In this document: positions 35,632-45,290 of the stretch, piece by piece
Position numbering within the stretch: the stretch's first letter is position 1
Layout of the letters: every line of letters begins with the position of its first letter
From: JASGMR01 sp963664675
GTDB taxonomy: Bacteria > Thermotogota > Thermotogae > Petrotogales > Kosmotogaceae
DNA length: 64,000 nt
Assembly: GCA_963664675.2 (NCBI GenBank)
Contig: CAXXLB010000014.1
Location: 372,001 to 436,000, forward strand
Direction: 5' to 3'
The notes under the pieces: generated by a model
What the model saw: only the letters and a program-made list of their open reading frames with translations
Told to the model about the DNA's origin: nothing
Database searches by the model: none
Program-made: the position numbers and the translations under genes

Positions 35632-36032
35632 ACGAAGAAAAATTAATAAGTGTCTCAAAAAATATGGCGAAGAATCTGAAAGGAGGAGAAAAGCTCCTCC
35701 TTTTTGGAGAACTCGGTACGGGAAAAACAACATTCGTTAAGGGGTTGGCAGAGGAGATGAAAATTGACAGAGATATAGTCAGAAGTCCCACATTTACCCT
35801 TGTCAACGTTTATCCGGGAGAAAAGATGACGCTTGTTCATGCCGATCTTTACAGATTGGAATCTCTGGATGAAATATATGAGCTCGATTTTTTTGAAGAG
35901 GGGAGAAGCGATCGTATATACGCCATTGAATGGCCGGAATTACTTATTGACGAATTTAAAGAAAATGTTATAATAATTGAATTGAAATATTGTGATGAAT
36001 TCAATCGAAATATAACGATAAAATATATTTAA
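35589..36032 (+). CDS. tsaE: tRNA threonylcarbamoyladenosine biosynthesis ATPase TsaE
   Basis: The ATPase that works with TsaB and TsaD to make the t6A modification at position 37 of ANN-decoding tRNAs. In 147 residues it shows the Walker A loop LFGELGTGKTTF (about residues 38-49) and the family-specific SPTFTLVNVYPG. VHADLYRLESLDEIYELDF and YAIEWPELL follow. From ATG 35589 it overlaps glpK by 43 bases. A TTG at 35619 inside the overlap is an alternative start. TsaB and TsaD are not in this window. Confidence 0.93.
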   Translation: MERSYKKIIRLENVNEEKLISVSKNMAKNLKGGEKLLLFGELGTGKTTFVKGLAEEMKIDRDIVRSPTFTLVNVYPGEKMTLVHADLYRLESLDEIYELDFFEEGRSDRIYAIEWPELLIDEFKENVIIIELKYCDEFNRNITIKYI

Positions 36033-36047
36033 ATTAGGAGGAAGAAT

Positions 36048-38420
36048 ATGGGGAAAAAATTTGAATTATTAGACAAAATATCCACAAGCGAAATAGACAA
36101 AAAAGTTGAAATACCCGAAACCTTACCTGTCATTGCCACCAGAACTAACATGATTGTTTTTCCTTCTTCAGTTTTGCCCCTCTACATCGGTAGAGAAAAA
36201 TCTTTATCAGCCCTTGAAGAATCGATAAATAAATATAATCAGTTAATTTTATTCGTTTCTCAGAAGGATTTTGCAAAGGACAATGTTGATAAAAACGACC
36301 TGTTTACATATGGAACTGTGGGAAAGATAATTCAACTTGTAAAAATGCCTGATGGTAATTATAAAGTGTTGGTTGAAGGATTGGAAAGAGCAGAAATTAC
36401 CGATTTTATAGAAACTGAAGATTTGTTTTTAGTGAAAACCAAGGTGAATAAGTCAAAATATAAGAGGACTAAAATTCTTGAGGCTCTTATTAGAAAGGTA
36501 AAAAAACTCTCTTTGAATTATGTGGGTAAGAGTAAAAAATACCCCGATGAAATTATGATACCACTCGATGAAACAAGCAGTCCGGATAAATTCTCGGATT
36601 TTGTTTCTTCCATGTTTCCCTTTAAGTTTGATGACAAACAATACCTTTTGGAAGAATTACTGGTGAAAAAAAGACTGGAAAAACTTCTGGATCTGTTGAC
36701 CAATGAAGTCGAACTTCTGGATCTAGAGGAAAAAATCGACGAAAGAGTAAAATCAAGAATTGAGGAAAATCAAAGAGAATACTATCTGAGAGAGAAAATG
36801 AAAGCCATTCAGGATGAGCTTGAGGATGACGATGAAGATATTCTGAATTTTAAAAAAATAATCGATGAAAAGGATCTTCCTGAAGATGTCAAGGATAAAG
36901 CCGAGAAAGAAATCGCAAGGCTTGAAAAATCCTCTTCGTTTTCTCCGGAAGCAGCGGTGATAAGAAATTATGTGGATTGGTTGCTGGAATTGCCCTGGAA
37001 CGAGTATACGAAGGATGAAAAATCTTTAAAAAAGGTCAGGAAGGTTCTGAATGAAAACCATTACGGGTTGGAAGACGTGAAAGACAGAATAATCGAATTT
37101 CTTGCGGCCAGGAATTTTTCAAAGAATCTCAGAGCACCTATACTCTGTTTGGTGGGGCCTCCGGGAGTTGGAAAAACTTCTCTGGGAAAATCGATCTCTG
37201 AAGCCATGAATAGAAATTTCGGAAGAATTTCACTCGGTGGAATGAGAGATGAAGCCGAAATCAGAGGACATAGGAGAACTTATGTGGGGGCCCTTCCGGG
37301 AAGAATTATTCAGACACTAAAGAAGATAGAATCCAGAAATCCCGTGATAGTTCTCGATGAAGTCGATAAAATGGGCATTAGTTTTCAGGGGGATCCCGCG
37401 GCGGCGTTGTTGGAAGTTCTTGATCCGGAGCAAAATAAAGATTTTACCGATAATTTTCTTGAAATCTCCTTCGATCTTTCGGACATCCTTTTTGTGACAA
37501 CTGCAAATGTTCTCAACACGATACATCCTGCACTGAGAGACAGAATGGAAATAATTGAAATCTCTGGCTATACCGGGATTGAGAAACTTCATATAGCTAA
37601 AGAACATATCATACCGAAGACTTATGTGGAATATTCTGTGGATAAAAATCAGTTGAAAATAACAGATGCGGCTTTGAGAAAGCTGATCAGAGAATATACG
37701 AGAGAATCCGGAGTACGAAATCTGGACAGGATGATAAACAAAGCTTTCAGAGGGGCCATTGCAAAAATAGCCGAGGGTGAAGCCGAGAGCATAAAGATTG
37801 GTGTTAAGGAATTGAAAGAGTTTTTAGGTTCTCCCAGGTATAAGGAAGATGATTATAAAAGAAAAGAAGAAGTTGGAATGGCAAACGGTCTGGCGTGGAC
37901 TTCGGTCGGAGGAGAGTTGATGTATATTGAAGTTCTCCCGATTCCTGGGAAGGGTAAAACGATTTTTACCGGACAGCTTGGGGAAGTTATGAAAGAATCG
38001 GCTCAGATAGCCATGTCTCTTTCCAGAAGTATTTGCAGCGATATCGATACTGAAACCTTTGAAAAAAGTGATTTTCATATACATGCACCTGAGGGGGCTG
38101 TTCCAAAGGATGGCCCGTCGGCAGGGGTAACTTTGACAACGGCGATAATTTCCTCGGTTTTAAAAGTTCCGGTCAGACCTGACATAGCCATGACGGGAGA
38201 AATCACTTTGACTGGAAGAGTTTTGCCTATAGGCGGATTGAAAGAAAAGTTGATGGCGGCTTTCAGATTAAAAATGAAAGAAGTCATAATTCCTGCTCAA
38301 AATAAGGCCGATCTTGAGAAGGTTCCGGATGAAATCAAGAACAATTTGAAAATAAACTTCGCAGAAAAAATTGATGATGTTTTAAAAATTGCATTGGTAA
38401 AAAATGATAAACTCGGTTAG
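36048..38420 (+). CDS. lon: ATP-dependent protease Lon
   Basis: An AAA+ serine protease of 790 residues that degrades damaged and regulatory proteins. The N-terminal LON domain (LPVIATRTNMIVFPSSVLPL, residues about 25-210) and a long helical linker precede the ATPase. The Walker A loop is GPPGVGKTS near residue 370 and Walker B is VIVLDEVDKM. The protease domain has S691 in PKDGPSAGVTLTTA and K734 in PIGGLKEKLMAA, with the expected 43-residue spacing. AGGAGG precedes ATG 36048. It ends inside the start of engB. Confidence 0.96.
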   Translation: MGKKFELLDKISTSEIDKKVEIPETLPVIATRTNMIVFPSSVLPLYIGREKSLSALEESINKYNQLILFVSQKDFAKDNVDKNDLFTYGTVGKIIQLVKMPDGNYKVLVEGLERAEITDFIETEDLFLVKTKVNKSKYKRTKILEALIRKVKKLSLNYVGKSKKYPDEIMIPLDETSSPDKFSDFVSSMFPFKFDDKQYLLEELLVKKRLEKLLDLLTNEVELLDLEEKIDERVKSRIEENQREYYLREKMKAIQDELEDDDEDILNFKKIIDEKDLPEDVKDKAEKEIARLEKSSSFSPEAAVIRNYVDWLLELPWNEYTKDEKSLKKVRKVLNENHYGLEDVKDRIIEFLAARNFSKNLRAPILCLVGPPGVGKTSLGKSISEAMNRNFGRISLGGMRDEAEIRGHRRTYVGALPGRIIQTLKKIESRNPVIVLDEVDKMGISFQGDPAAALLEVLDPEQNKDFTDNFLEISFDLSDILFVTTANVLNTIHPALRDRMEIIEISGYTGIEKLHIAKEHIIPKTYVEYSVDKNQLKITDAALRKLIREYTRESGVRNLDRMINKAFRGAIAKIAEGEAESIKIGVKELKEFLGSPRYKEDDYKRKEEVGMANGLAWTSVGGELMYIEVLPIPGKGKTIFTGQLGEVMKESAQIAMSLSRSICSDIDTETFEKSDFHIHAPEGAVPKDGPSAGVTLTTAIISSVLKVPVRPDIAMTGEITLTGRVLPIGGLKEKLMAAFRLKMKEVIIPAQNKADLEKVPDEIKNNLKINFAEKIDDVLKIALVKNDKLG

Positions 38421-38970
38421 CCTTTATAAAACTTGTTATACGGAAAATCAATTTCCGGAAAAAGATAGAAAAGAGATAGCATTTGCCGGCAGATCCAATG
38501 TTGGCAAATCTTCTCTGTTGAATGCCATGTTCAATAAAAAACTCGCCAAAACGAGTTCAAAGCCGGGAAAAACCCAATCTGTGAATTTCTTTTTTGTGAA
38601 TGATTCCATATACTTTGTAGATTTACCCGGTTACGGATTTGCCAAAGCATCAAAATCTGAAAAGGAAAAATGGAACAAACTCATCGAAGACTATTTTAAA
38701 AGCAGAACTGATTTAGATCTGGTCGTTCTATTGATCGATTCCAGGCATCCGCTTCAAAAAAATGATCAAAAAATGATAGAATGGATCAATTACTATGAAA
38801 TTCCATTTATAATAGCTTTGACGAAGATCGATAAGATGTCAAAAAATGGTATTAATAAAGCGATTACTTATTTTAAAAAAATATTGAAACCGGTGGGACC
38901 TCCTGCTATTTTTCCGGTTTCATCATTAAAAAAAGAGGGTTTGGAAGATTTAACAAAAGTTATTTTTTAA
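38404..38970 (+). CDS. engB: Ribosome biogenesis GTPase EngB/YsxC
   Basis: A 188-residue GTPase needed for late assembly of the large ribosomal subunit. The G motifs are FAGRSNVGKSSLLNAM (G1), SKPGKTQSVNFF (G2), VDLPGYGFAKASK (G3), ALTKIDKMS (G4) and FPVSSLKKEG (G5). It overlaps the end of lon by 17 bases. The lon-engB order is common in bacteria and supports both calls. Confidence 0.95.
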   Translation: MINSVSLYKTCYTENQFPEKDRKEIAFAGRSNVGKSSLLNAMFNKKLAKTSSKPGKTQSVNFFFVNDSIYFVDLPGYGFAKASKSEKEKWNKLIEDYFKSRTDLDLVVLLIDSRHPLQKNDQKMIEWINYYEIPFIIALTKIDKMSKNGINKAITYFKKILKPVGPPAIFPVSSLKKEGLEDLTKVIF

Positions 38971-38993
38971 AATAAAAACAGTAGAGGTGACTT

Positions 38994-40418
38994 ATGACAT
39001 TTTTCCATTGGTTTTGGATTTTTAATGCCGCAGTGGTTATTTTGCTGGTTGTGAACGATAGAAAAAGGCCTGAAAAAACTCTCGCATGGATTTTTATTCT
39101 TCTTTTGTTGCCCGTTGTGGGAATCCTCTTTTATTTTTTCCTGGGAATCGAATGGAAAAAATACAGATTATCTTCGGAAATAAAGGTCAGCAAATATCTG
39201 AAGGAGCGTTATCATAACAGTAAATACAAACTTCCGGAAGGCAATCAGTTAGTTGATTTTTTATATAATAGAAATGATTCCGTTCTCTTCAAAAGAAACG
39301 ATGTGGAGATTTTTTTTGATGGAAAAGAATTATTTGAGGACATAAAAGATGAAATTAAAAAGGCCAGGCATCATATTCATATGGAATATTTTATCTGGCA
39401 GAATGATAAACTTGGCAATGAAATAAAAGATTTATTGATTCAAAAAGCCGGGGAAGGAATCGTAATAAGAATAATAATCGATAAAGTCGGGTCCGGGGGT
39501 ATTGATAAAAAATTTGAGGATGAGATGAAAAATGCCGGCATCGAACTGTTATTTTATTCGTATTTTTTGAGACCTTTTTTAAAAATCTTTAATCTTCAGC
39601 TCAACAACAGGGATCACAGAAAGTTGATTATAATCGACGGTAATATTGGGTATATAGGTGGATACAACATAGGCGACGAATATCTGGGAAAGGGAAAGCT
39701 CGGATACTGGCGCGATACACATCTTAAAATAAAAGGTGATTATGTTTACAGTTTACAGGCGGTTTTTTCAGATGATTTCTATAGAACTATGAAGGTTGAA
39801 AATATCCCAGATGCCTTTGATGGCAAATATGAAAAATATTTTCCCGCAGTTTCTGAAAAAATGAACGATGTTCCTTTACAGACAGCAAAAAGCGGGCCGA
39901 GATCCATCAGTCCTTCGATAATGCAGGCTGTTGTGAAACTCATCGAGTCGGCTAAAGATCATATCTATATAATAACTCCGTATTTTGTCCCGACCGAATC
40001 TATAACGAATGCACTCGTTACGGCGGCTTATTCCGGAGTTGATATCAGGATAATTTTTCCTGGAAAACCGGATCATCCAGGTGTATACAACGCTTCACAG
40101 ACCTATTTAAATGAAGTGATAGGACACGGCATAAAAATATATTTTTATACACCCGACGCTTTCATTCATGCAAAATCGCTCACAATAGACGGAAAGATCG
40201 GTACCGTTGGTACCGCAAACATGGATGTTCGAAGCTATAAGTTGAATTATGAAATCAACACAGTTATTTATGATGAAAAAGTTATCAAAAAAATCGAAGA
40301 TCAATTTGAAAAAGACCTGTCAAAATCAAAATTGATCAGCGACGATTACTTTGATAAGCTCCCCTTTTATGTGAAGATATGGCAGTCTGTCATGAGAATT
40401 TTCTCCGGAATGTATTAA
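38994..40418 (+). CDS. cls: Cardiolipin synthase (phospholipase D family)
   Basis: Makes cardiolipin from phosphatidylglycerol in the membrane. The 474-residue protein has two N-terminal membrane helices (about residues 3-20 and 31-55, the latter containing LPVVGILFYFFLG). Two phospholipase D motifs follow: NNRDHRKLIIIDGNIGYIGG and FIHAKSLTIDGKIGTVGTA. It is last in the operon after engB, with a 23-base gap. Its TAA overlaps the complementary stop of the convergent Hsp70-like gene by three bases in TTAA. Confidence 0.92.
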   Translation: MTFFHWFWIFNAAVVILLVVNDRKRPEKTLAWIFILLLLPVVGILFYFFLGIEWKKYRLSSEIKVSKYLKERYHNSKYKLPEGNQLVDFLYNRNDSVLFKRNDVEIFFDGKELFEDIKDEIKKARHHIHMEYFIWQNDKLGNEIKDLLIQKAGEGIVIRIIIDKVGSGGIDKKFEDEMKNAGIELLFYSYFLRPFLKIFNLQLNNRDHRKLIIIDGNIGYIGGYNIGDEYLGKGKLGYWRDTHLKIKGDYVYSLQAVFSDDFYRTMKVENIPDAFDGKYEKYFPAVSEKMNDVPLQTAKSGPRSISPSIMQAVVKLIESAKDHIYIITPYFVPTESITNALVTAAYSGVDIRIIFPGKPDHPGVYNASQTYLNEVIGHGIKIYFYTPDAFIHAKSLTIDGKIGTVGTANMDVRSYKLNYEINTVIYDEKVIKKIEDQFEKDLSKSKLISDDYFDKLPFYVKIWQSVMRIFSGMY

Positions 40419-42145
40419 TTTCCTATTCCGTATTTTTTCAATTCTTTTTCGGCCTCTTCCGCTAAGTATCTGTTACCCGTATTGAGAGATCTTTCTATTT
40501 GATCTTTCAGTTTTTGTAATTGTGTTACTTCTTCATCACTCAATTCGTTGTTGTTTAGATATTTCTGGATGTTGTGGATTATTTTAGTGTAATAATTCAG
40601 AAGATTGTTTTTCATCCACATATCTTCTATTCTCTCAATAGCGATTTTCTTTTCCTCCTCACTCATGGAAACCTCGCTGTCATTGAATTTTATATCCAGT
40701 TTCTGGTTGGTTGTGGGAATGTAAGCGGAGAGTTTTATCATACCATTGTTGTCGTAAATAAAATTTATTTTAAAAGGGTGTGGCTCGCCTGTTTTTGAAG
40801 TCGGTATCGATTTTATCTTTCCCATTATCCCGGTGTCGATCACATTACTTAAAAGTTGGGAACCACTATAATGGGACTGTAAAACCTTTATTTCAACATT
40901 TTTCTGATCCGAGGTGATTAGATTGTATGTTTTACTGACCGAGTATGGAAGGGAAGTGTTCGGTTCAATGAGCGGATCGTAAAAAGCCATTATTTGTCTT
41001 CCCATTGATTCCAAAACCGGGACCCCCAATCCATAAGGGGAAACATCTTTTATATTTATGGCCTCATTTTTATTTATCAATCCCTTTATATATGCGGCCT
41101 GTAGGGATGCACCTATGGAAACTGCCAGATCGGGGTCAACATCAAAACTCACCTTGTTGTGAAAAACACTGTCCAGCATTTCTCTGACATACGGAATATA
41201 AGAAGTACCACCAATCGCAAGCACTTTGTTTATTTTTTCAACTCTTATCGCTTTGGTTGCGAGTGCCTCAACAACGACATCTTTGGCTTCAAGAACGAGG
41301 GGTTTGATAATTTTCTGGAATTCTTCACGGGTTATTATCGTATCCAGATCTATATCTTCTCCCTCTTTATTGATTGCGTATGAGGGTACATAAATTTCTA
41401 TTTCTTCCTGAGAGGAAAGGATTTCCTTACCCCTTTTTACCTCCTGCTTTAATGCAGCGGATGCTATAATCGTACATTCACCATTCAGCCTTATGAATTC
41501 ATCGTGCAATTTCTGGGCGAAGAGATCGTCAATATCCTTACCGCCAAGATTCGGATTTCCGAAACTCGCTATAACGTTCATCTGATTGTCAATCATTTCG
41601 AGAATTGAAACATCCAGGGTGCCCCCGCCCCAGTCGAAAATCAACAGATCTTCGGTAGTATTGAACTTTTTTATTCCATAAGCCAAAGCCGCGGCGGTTG
41701 GTTCGTTTATGAGTCTCAGTACTTTTATTCCTGCCAATTCGGCAGCGAGAAGGGTCGCTTTTCTTGCGGGTTCCGGAAAATTTGCCGGAACGGTGATGAC
41801 CGCCTCATCTATCTTTGTACTGTAAACCGATTCTACCAGTTCCTTGATTTTTTTCAGGATGATAGCACTTATTTCCTCCGGTTTGAAATCTCTGTCCCCT
41901 AATTTTATCGTTTCTTTTTTCCCCATGGATCTTTTAACTTCCTGACAAAATCTCTTTTTTGAACCAACGTACCTCAGGGCCTGGTCACCGACCACTATTC
42001 TGTTCTTTTTATCTATAGCCACTACCGAAGGTATTATGGGGCTTCTGGCTATAGGGTCTCTGAGAGTGTTAGTTTCATTGTTTATATATACGGTTACTTC
42101 CGATGTGGAAGTTCCCAGGTCAATTCCAACTGCTATATTATTCAT
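40415..42145 (-). CDS. Divergent Hsp70 (DnaK-like) chaperone
   Basis: A 576-residue Hsp70 relative. The ATPase is well kept: GIDLGTSTSEVTVY (phosphate 1, residues 7-20), LINEPTAAALAYG, LIFDWGGGTLDVSIL (phosphate 2) and VLAIGGTSYIPYVREML. The usual hydrophobic interdomain linker is replaced by polar-looking residues (ENIKDVSPYG-like, actual EAINIKDVSPYGLGV). The substrate-binding beta domain is present but divergent, and the helical lid is short, ending LKKYGIGN with no disordered tail. It is unlikely to be the housekeeping DnaK: dnaJ is absent, and the gene lies 17 bases after a membrane-anchored GrpE-like gene. That pairing suggests a specialised membrane-side chaperone. Confidence 0.9.
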   Translation of the reverse strand: MNNIAVGIDLGTSTSEVTVYINNETNTLRDPIARSPIIPSVVAIDKKNRIVVGDQALRYVGSKKRFCQEVKRSMGKKETIKLGDRDFKPEEISAIILKKIKELVESVYSTKIDEAVITVPANFPEPARKATLLAAELAGIKVLRLINEPTAAALAYGIKKFNTTEDLLIFDWGGGTLDVSILEMIDNQMNVIASFGNPNLGGKDIDDLFAQKLHDEFIRLNGECTIIASAALKQEVKRGKEILSSQEEIEIYVPSYAINKEGEDIDLDTIITREEFQKIIKPLVLEAKDVVVEALATKAIRVEKINKVLAIGGTSYIPYVREMLDSVFHNKVSFDVDPDLAVSIGASLQAAYIKGLINKNEAINIKDVSPYGLGVPVLESMGRQIMAFYDPLIEPNTSLPYSVSKTYNLITSDQKNVEIKVLQSHYSGSQLLSNVIDTGIMGKIKSIPTSKTGEPHPFKINFIYDNNGMIKLSAYIPTTNQKLDIKFNDSEVSMSEEEKKIAIERIEDMWMKNNLLNYYTKIIHNIQKYLNNNELSDEEVTQLQKLKDQIERSLNTGNRYLAEEAEKELKKYGIGN

Positions 42146-42162
42146 TTTTGGTCCTCCTGTTT

Positions 42163-42903
42163 CTAATCTTTTTTTGACACAACAACTGATGCCGGTTTTA
42201 AGACGTCGTCCATGAATCTGTATCCAGGTGTTATAACTTCAACAACCACACCTTCTGTTTCTCCTTTGACTTCATCTACCACACTACTGGTTACAGGGTC
42301 AAAAACATCCCCAATTTCGGGTAATAATATGTAAAAACCTGCCCCCGATAACCTTCTTGATAGAATTTTCATTATTTTAATATATATCGATTTTTTTTCA
42401 GATGTCGTATTGATTGAAATCCTGTAAATATCATCAAAAGCATGTTGTATCTCATCTATTAGATCTTCCATTATTTTATTGTTTCGTATGTTTTCTTCAT
42501 TACTCTTTTTTAACATTTCATCGCTCAGAAAATTACCTTTGTTAAAAGTTTTTGCAAGCATTTTTCTGTTATTATCAAGAATTTTAGCCAGATCATCGGC
42601 AAAAACATCAATTTTATCGAAGGAATTATTTTTTAACATGACGGGAATGGAATCAAATTTTTCACTCAATTTAACCAGTTCATTTGCCGCTTCATTTTTT
42701 CTTGAAATAGAAAGAACATTGAATATATATAAAAAAATTCCAAAAGCAAAAATTATTGCCCCTGAAGAGATAACGAGAAGTTCTTTATCAAAACTGAATT
42801 TTTCAGAGAAAATAATCATGAATAAAGAAATTATTATTATCGCCAATCCCAGATATATCAATAATTCAGATAAAATTTTACTTCTTTTTTCACCCTTTGA
42901 CAT
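42163..42903 (-). CDS. Membrane-anchored protein with GrpE-like head
   Basis: About 246 residues from ATG 42903 (GGAGGAATATT before it). Two membrane helices come first, at about residues 13-32 and 42-64. A long helical stretch (70-185) follows. The last ~55 residues resemble the beta head of the nucleotide exchange factor GrpE: FDPVTSSVVDE, EGVVVEVITPGYRFMDDV and LKPASVVVSKKD match its DP, GY and R/KPA.V.V positions. The N-terminal GrpE hallmark is not obvious. With the Hsp70-like gene next in the operon, a role as its tethered exchange factor is likely. The call rests on motif recognition and context, not a search. Confidence 0.8.
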   Translation of the reverse strand: MSKGEKRSKILSELLIYLGLAIIIISLFMIIFSEKFSFDKELLVISSGAIIFAFGIFLYIFNVLSISRKNEAANELVKLSEKFDSIPVMLKNNSFDKIDVFADDLAKILDNNRKMLAKTFNKGNFLSDEMLKKSNEENIRNNKIMEDLIDEIQHAFDDIYRISINTTSEKKSIYIKIMKILSRRLSGAGFYILLPEIGDVFDPVTSSVVDEVKGETEGVVVEVITPGYRFMDDVLKPASVVVSKKD

Positions 42904-42994
42904 AATATTCCTCCAAACGATAGATACAAATATTATAATACTCTTAGTTAAAGATATCATAAACGCTTAATTTTTTTAATATTGAGGTTGAAAT

Positions 42995-44674
42995 ATGTTT
43001 TTACCTATGACTGAAAAAGAAATGAAAAAAAGAGGATGGAAAGAACTCGATGTGATTTTAATAACCGGCGATGCTTATGTAGACCATCCGTCCTTCGGAA
43101 TATCCATTATTGGCCGTGTTCTCGAAAATGCTGGCTTTAAAGTCGGTATTATATCACAACCCGACTGGAGAAAAGAGGATGCTTTGCTTGAACTTGGAAA
43201 ACCGAATCTGTTCTTCGGTATTTCCTCAGGAAATGTGGATTCCATGGTGTCTAACTACACCGCGTCCGGGAAGAAACGTAAAACGGATGTTTATTCCCCG
43301 AAATACGGCACGATCAGAAGACCGGATAGAGCAACTATTGTGTACAGCAATTATGTCAAATCTGTTTATAAAGATTCGAAAATAATACTCGGTGGAATTG
43401 AGGCGAGTTTAAGGCGATTTGCTCATTACGATTGGTGGCAGAATAAAATCAGAAAATCTATTCTTCTGGATTCCAAAGCTGATCTTATTTGTTACGGAAT
43501 GTCGGAAAAATCCATTTTAAAAGTTGCAGCGGAAATTCGAAGAACGGGAGAAGTTCCCAGGAATGTTCCGGGAACACTTTTTTGGGACTCGAAAAAACCT
43601 GAGGAGGGAACGGAGCTTCCTTCATATGAGACAATTCTCAGCGAGAAGGAGAAATATCTGACTTTTTTTGATGTTTTTTATAAAGGTACCGATCCATTCG
43701 TTAAAAAGCGATTATTTCAAAAACAGGACAACAGATATGTAGTGCAGAATCCGCCGGAGTTATACAATACTGAAGACCTTGATTCCATTTACTCTATCGA
43801 ATTTGAAAAAAAGGTTCATCCCGATTGTCTCAAATATGGAGAGGTAAAGGCGTTTGAAACGATAAAAAATTCCATCACAACTCACAGGGGATGTTATGGC
43901 GAATGCAATTTTTGTTCAATAGGATTACATCAGGGAAGATATGTCGTTTCAAGAAGCAAAGCGAATATAATGAATGAAGCCGAAAAGCTAACGAAGAAAT
44001 CTTACTTCAGAGGAACTATTTCCGATCTCGGTGGGCCGACAGCTAACATGTATGGTTATGAATGTCCAAAGAAATTTGAAACAGGCGCGTGTAAAGAAAA
44101 AAAGTGTCTTTTCCCGAATGTTTGTAAAAATTTGCCTGTGAATCATTCAAAGTATTTAGATTTACTTGAATCCGTCAATAGAATTAAAGGGGTGAATAAC
44201 GTTTTTATAGGATCAGGATTGAGATACGATCTCATATTGAAAGATTCAAATGCGGAAGCTGTTCTTAAAAAGATTTTAAAAAAACACATATCCGGAAAAA
44301 TGAAAATTGCCCCGGAGCACGTGAATCGAACTGTTCTCACTCTCATGTCTAAACCGGAGGAGGAGATACTTTTGGATTTTATAAGGTTGTTCAGAATGGT
44401 CAGAAACAGAAATCAATTTCTTGCTTGTTATTTTATAGCTGCCCATCCGGGATCTGATCAGAATACTATGAATGAATTACGGGATTTCATCAAAAAGTAC
44501 TTGGAAATTCCACAGAATCAAATCCAAATATTCACTCCCTCTCCTTCTACATATTCTACCGCGATGTATTATGTTGAAAGGGATATGAAAGGCAAAGATA
44601 TTTTTATTGAAAAATCATTCAGGGGAAGAGAAAAACAAAAAAATGTCCTTATAAATAAAAAGGAGAATCATTGA
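42995..44674 (+). CDS. YgiQ-family radical SAM protein
   Basis: A 559-residue radical SAM enzyme of the YgiQ family (UPF0313), whose reaction is not known. It opens with FLPMTEKEMKKRGW and DVILITGDAYVDHPSFG. The CxxxCxxC cluster is in THRGCYGECNFCSIG (residues about 296-310). A second cysteine-rich segment (ECPKKFETGACKEKKCLFPN) and FIGSGLRYDL follow, with CYFIAAHPG near the C-terminus. It is divergent from the Hsp70/GrpE-like operon across about 90 bases. A terminator follows directly. Confidence 0.9.
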   Translation: MFLPMTEKEMKKRGWKELDVILITGDAYVDHPSFGISIIGRVLENAGFKVGIISQPDWRKEDALLELGKPNLFFGISSGNVDSMVSNYTASGKKRKTDVYSPKYGTIRRPDRATIVYSNYVKSVYKDSKIILGGIEASLRRFAHYDWWQNKIRKSILLDSKADLICYGMSEKSILKVAAEIRRTGEVPRNVPGTLFWDSKKPEEGTELPSYETILSEKEKYLTFFDVFYKGTDPFVKKRLFQKQDNRYVVQNPPELYNTEDLDSIYSIEFEKKVHPDCLKYGEVKAFETIKNSITTHRGCYGECNFCSIGLHQGRYVVSRSKANIMNEAEKLTKKSYFRGTISDLGGPTANMYGYECPKKFETGACKEKKCLFPNVCKNLPVNHSKYLDLLESVNRIKGVNNVFIGSGLRYDLILKDSNAEAVLKKILKKHISGKMKIAPEHVNRTVLTLMSKPEEEILLDFIRLFRMVRNRNQFLACYFIAAHPGSDQNTMNELRDFIKKYLEIPQNQIQIFTPSPSTYSTAMYYVERDMKGKDIFIEKSFRGREKQKNVLINKKENH

Positions 44675-44691
44675 GATTCTCCTCTTTTTTA
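44661..44691 (+). terminator. Rho-independent terminator after the YgiQ gene
   Basis: The stem AGGAGAATC / GATTCTCCT is followed by CTTTTTT. The stop codon of the YgiQ gene lies in the five-base loop. The converging tetR gene ends 13 bases further on. Confidence 0.9.
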
Positions 44692-44703
44692 TGAAAGTTT
44701 CTT

Positions 44704-45270
44704 TTAAATTTCTTTTTTTGAAATCAAGCCTCTGAGAATTATTTCCTCTACTGTTTTCATTTCTTCGATACTACTGAAAGGGTTAAAGCCATTCAATATC
44801 AATTCGGCAGCCCCCTTTGGATCCACATCATCAGCTACAACATCCGCCTCTTTGGCCCTCAAGATCAATTCTGAAATCCTTTTTTTTAAATCGTCATATC
44901 TTTTACTAGCTTTTATCCAGGTGTTCTCATCAATTCTTGAGAGATTTCCCTTTTCCATAAGAATTATCTTTTTTACTTCATTTCTGCTAGTCAAAAAATC
45001 AATGTATGATTTCAGCACTTTTTTTATCTTACCTAAATATTTACTCTCGCCTTCGATATCTCCAAAGAGATGACCTTCAAGGTCATCGATTGAAAATTCC
45101 CATACATCGAAAAACAGATCCTCTTTACTCGGAAAGTAATAATAAATAAGGGATTTTTTTACACCTGCAATCTGGGCGATTTCAGACATGCTAACTCCAT
45201 CATGACCCTTTTCTGCAAAAGCCTTACGTGCTGCATTTATTATCTTTAATCTCGAATCATTTTGAGTCAT
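44704..45270 (-). CDS. TetR/AcrR-family regulator
   Basis: A 188-residue repressor. The helix-turn-helix is KGHDGVSMSEIAQIAGVKKS with LIYYYFPSKEDLFFDVW (residues about 20-56), and the rest is an all-helical ligand domain. It lies 20 bases downstream of the radical SAM gene on the same strand. A palindrome in the promoter of that operon (46751-46772) is a probable binding site. It therefore likely controls the radical SAM gene and itself. The ligand is unknown. Confidence 0.88.
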   Translation of the reverse strand: MTQNDSRLKIINAARKAFAEKGHDGVSMSEIAQIAGVKKSLIYYYFPSKEDLFFDVWEFSIDDLEGHLFGDIEGESKYLGKIKKVLKSYIDFLTSRNEVKKIILMEKGNLSRIDENTWIKASKRYDDLKKRISELILRAKEADVVADDVDPKGAAELILNGFNPFSSIEEMKTVEEIILRGLISKKEI

Positions 45271-45290
45271 AATTCACCCCTTTGATTTTT

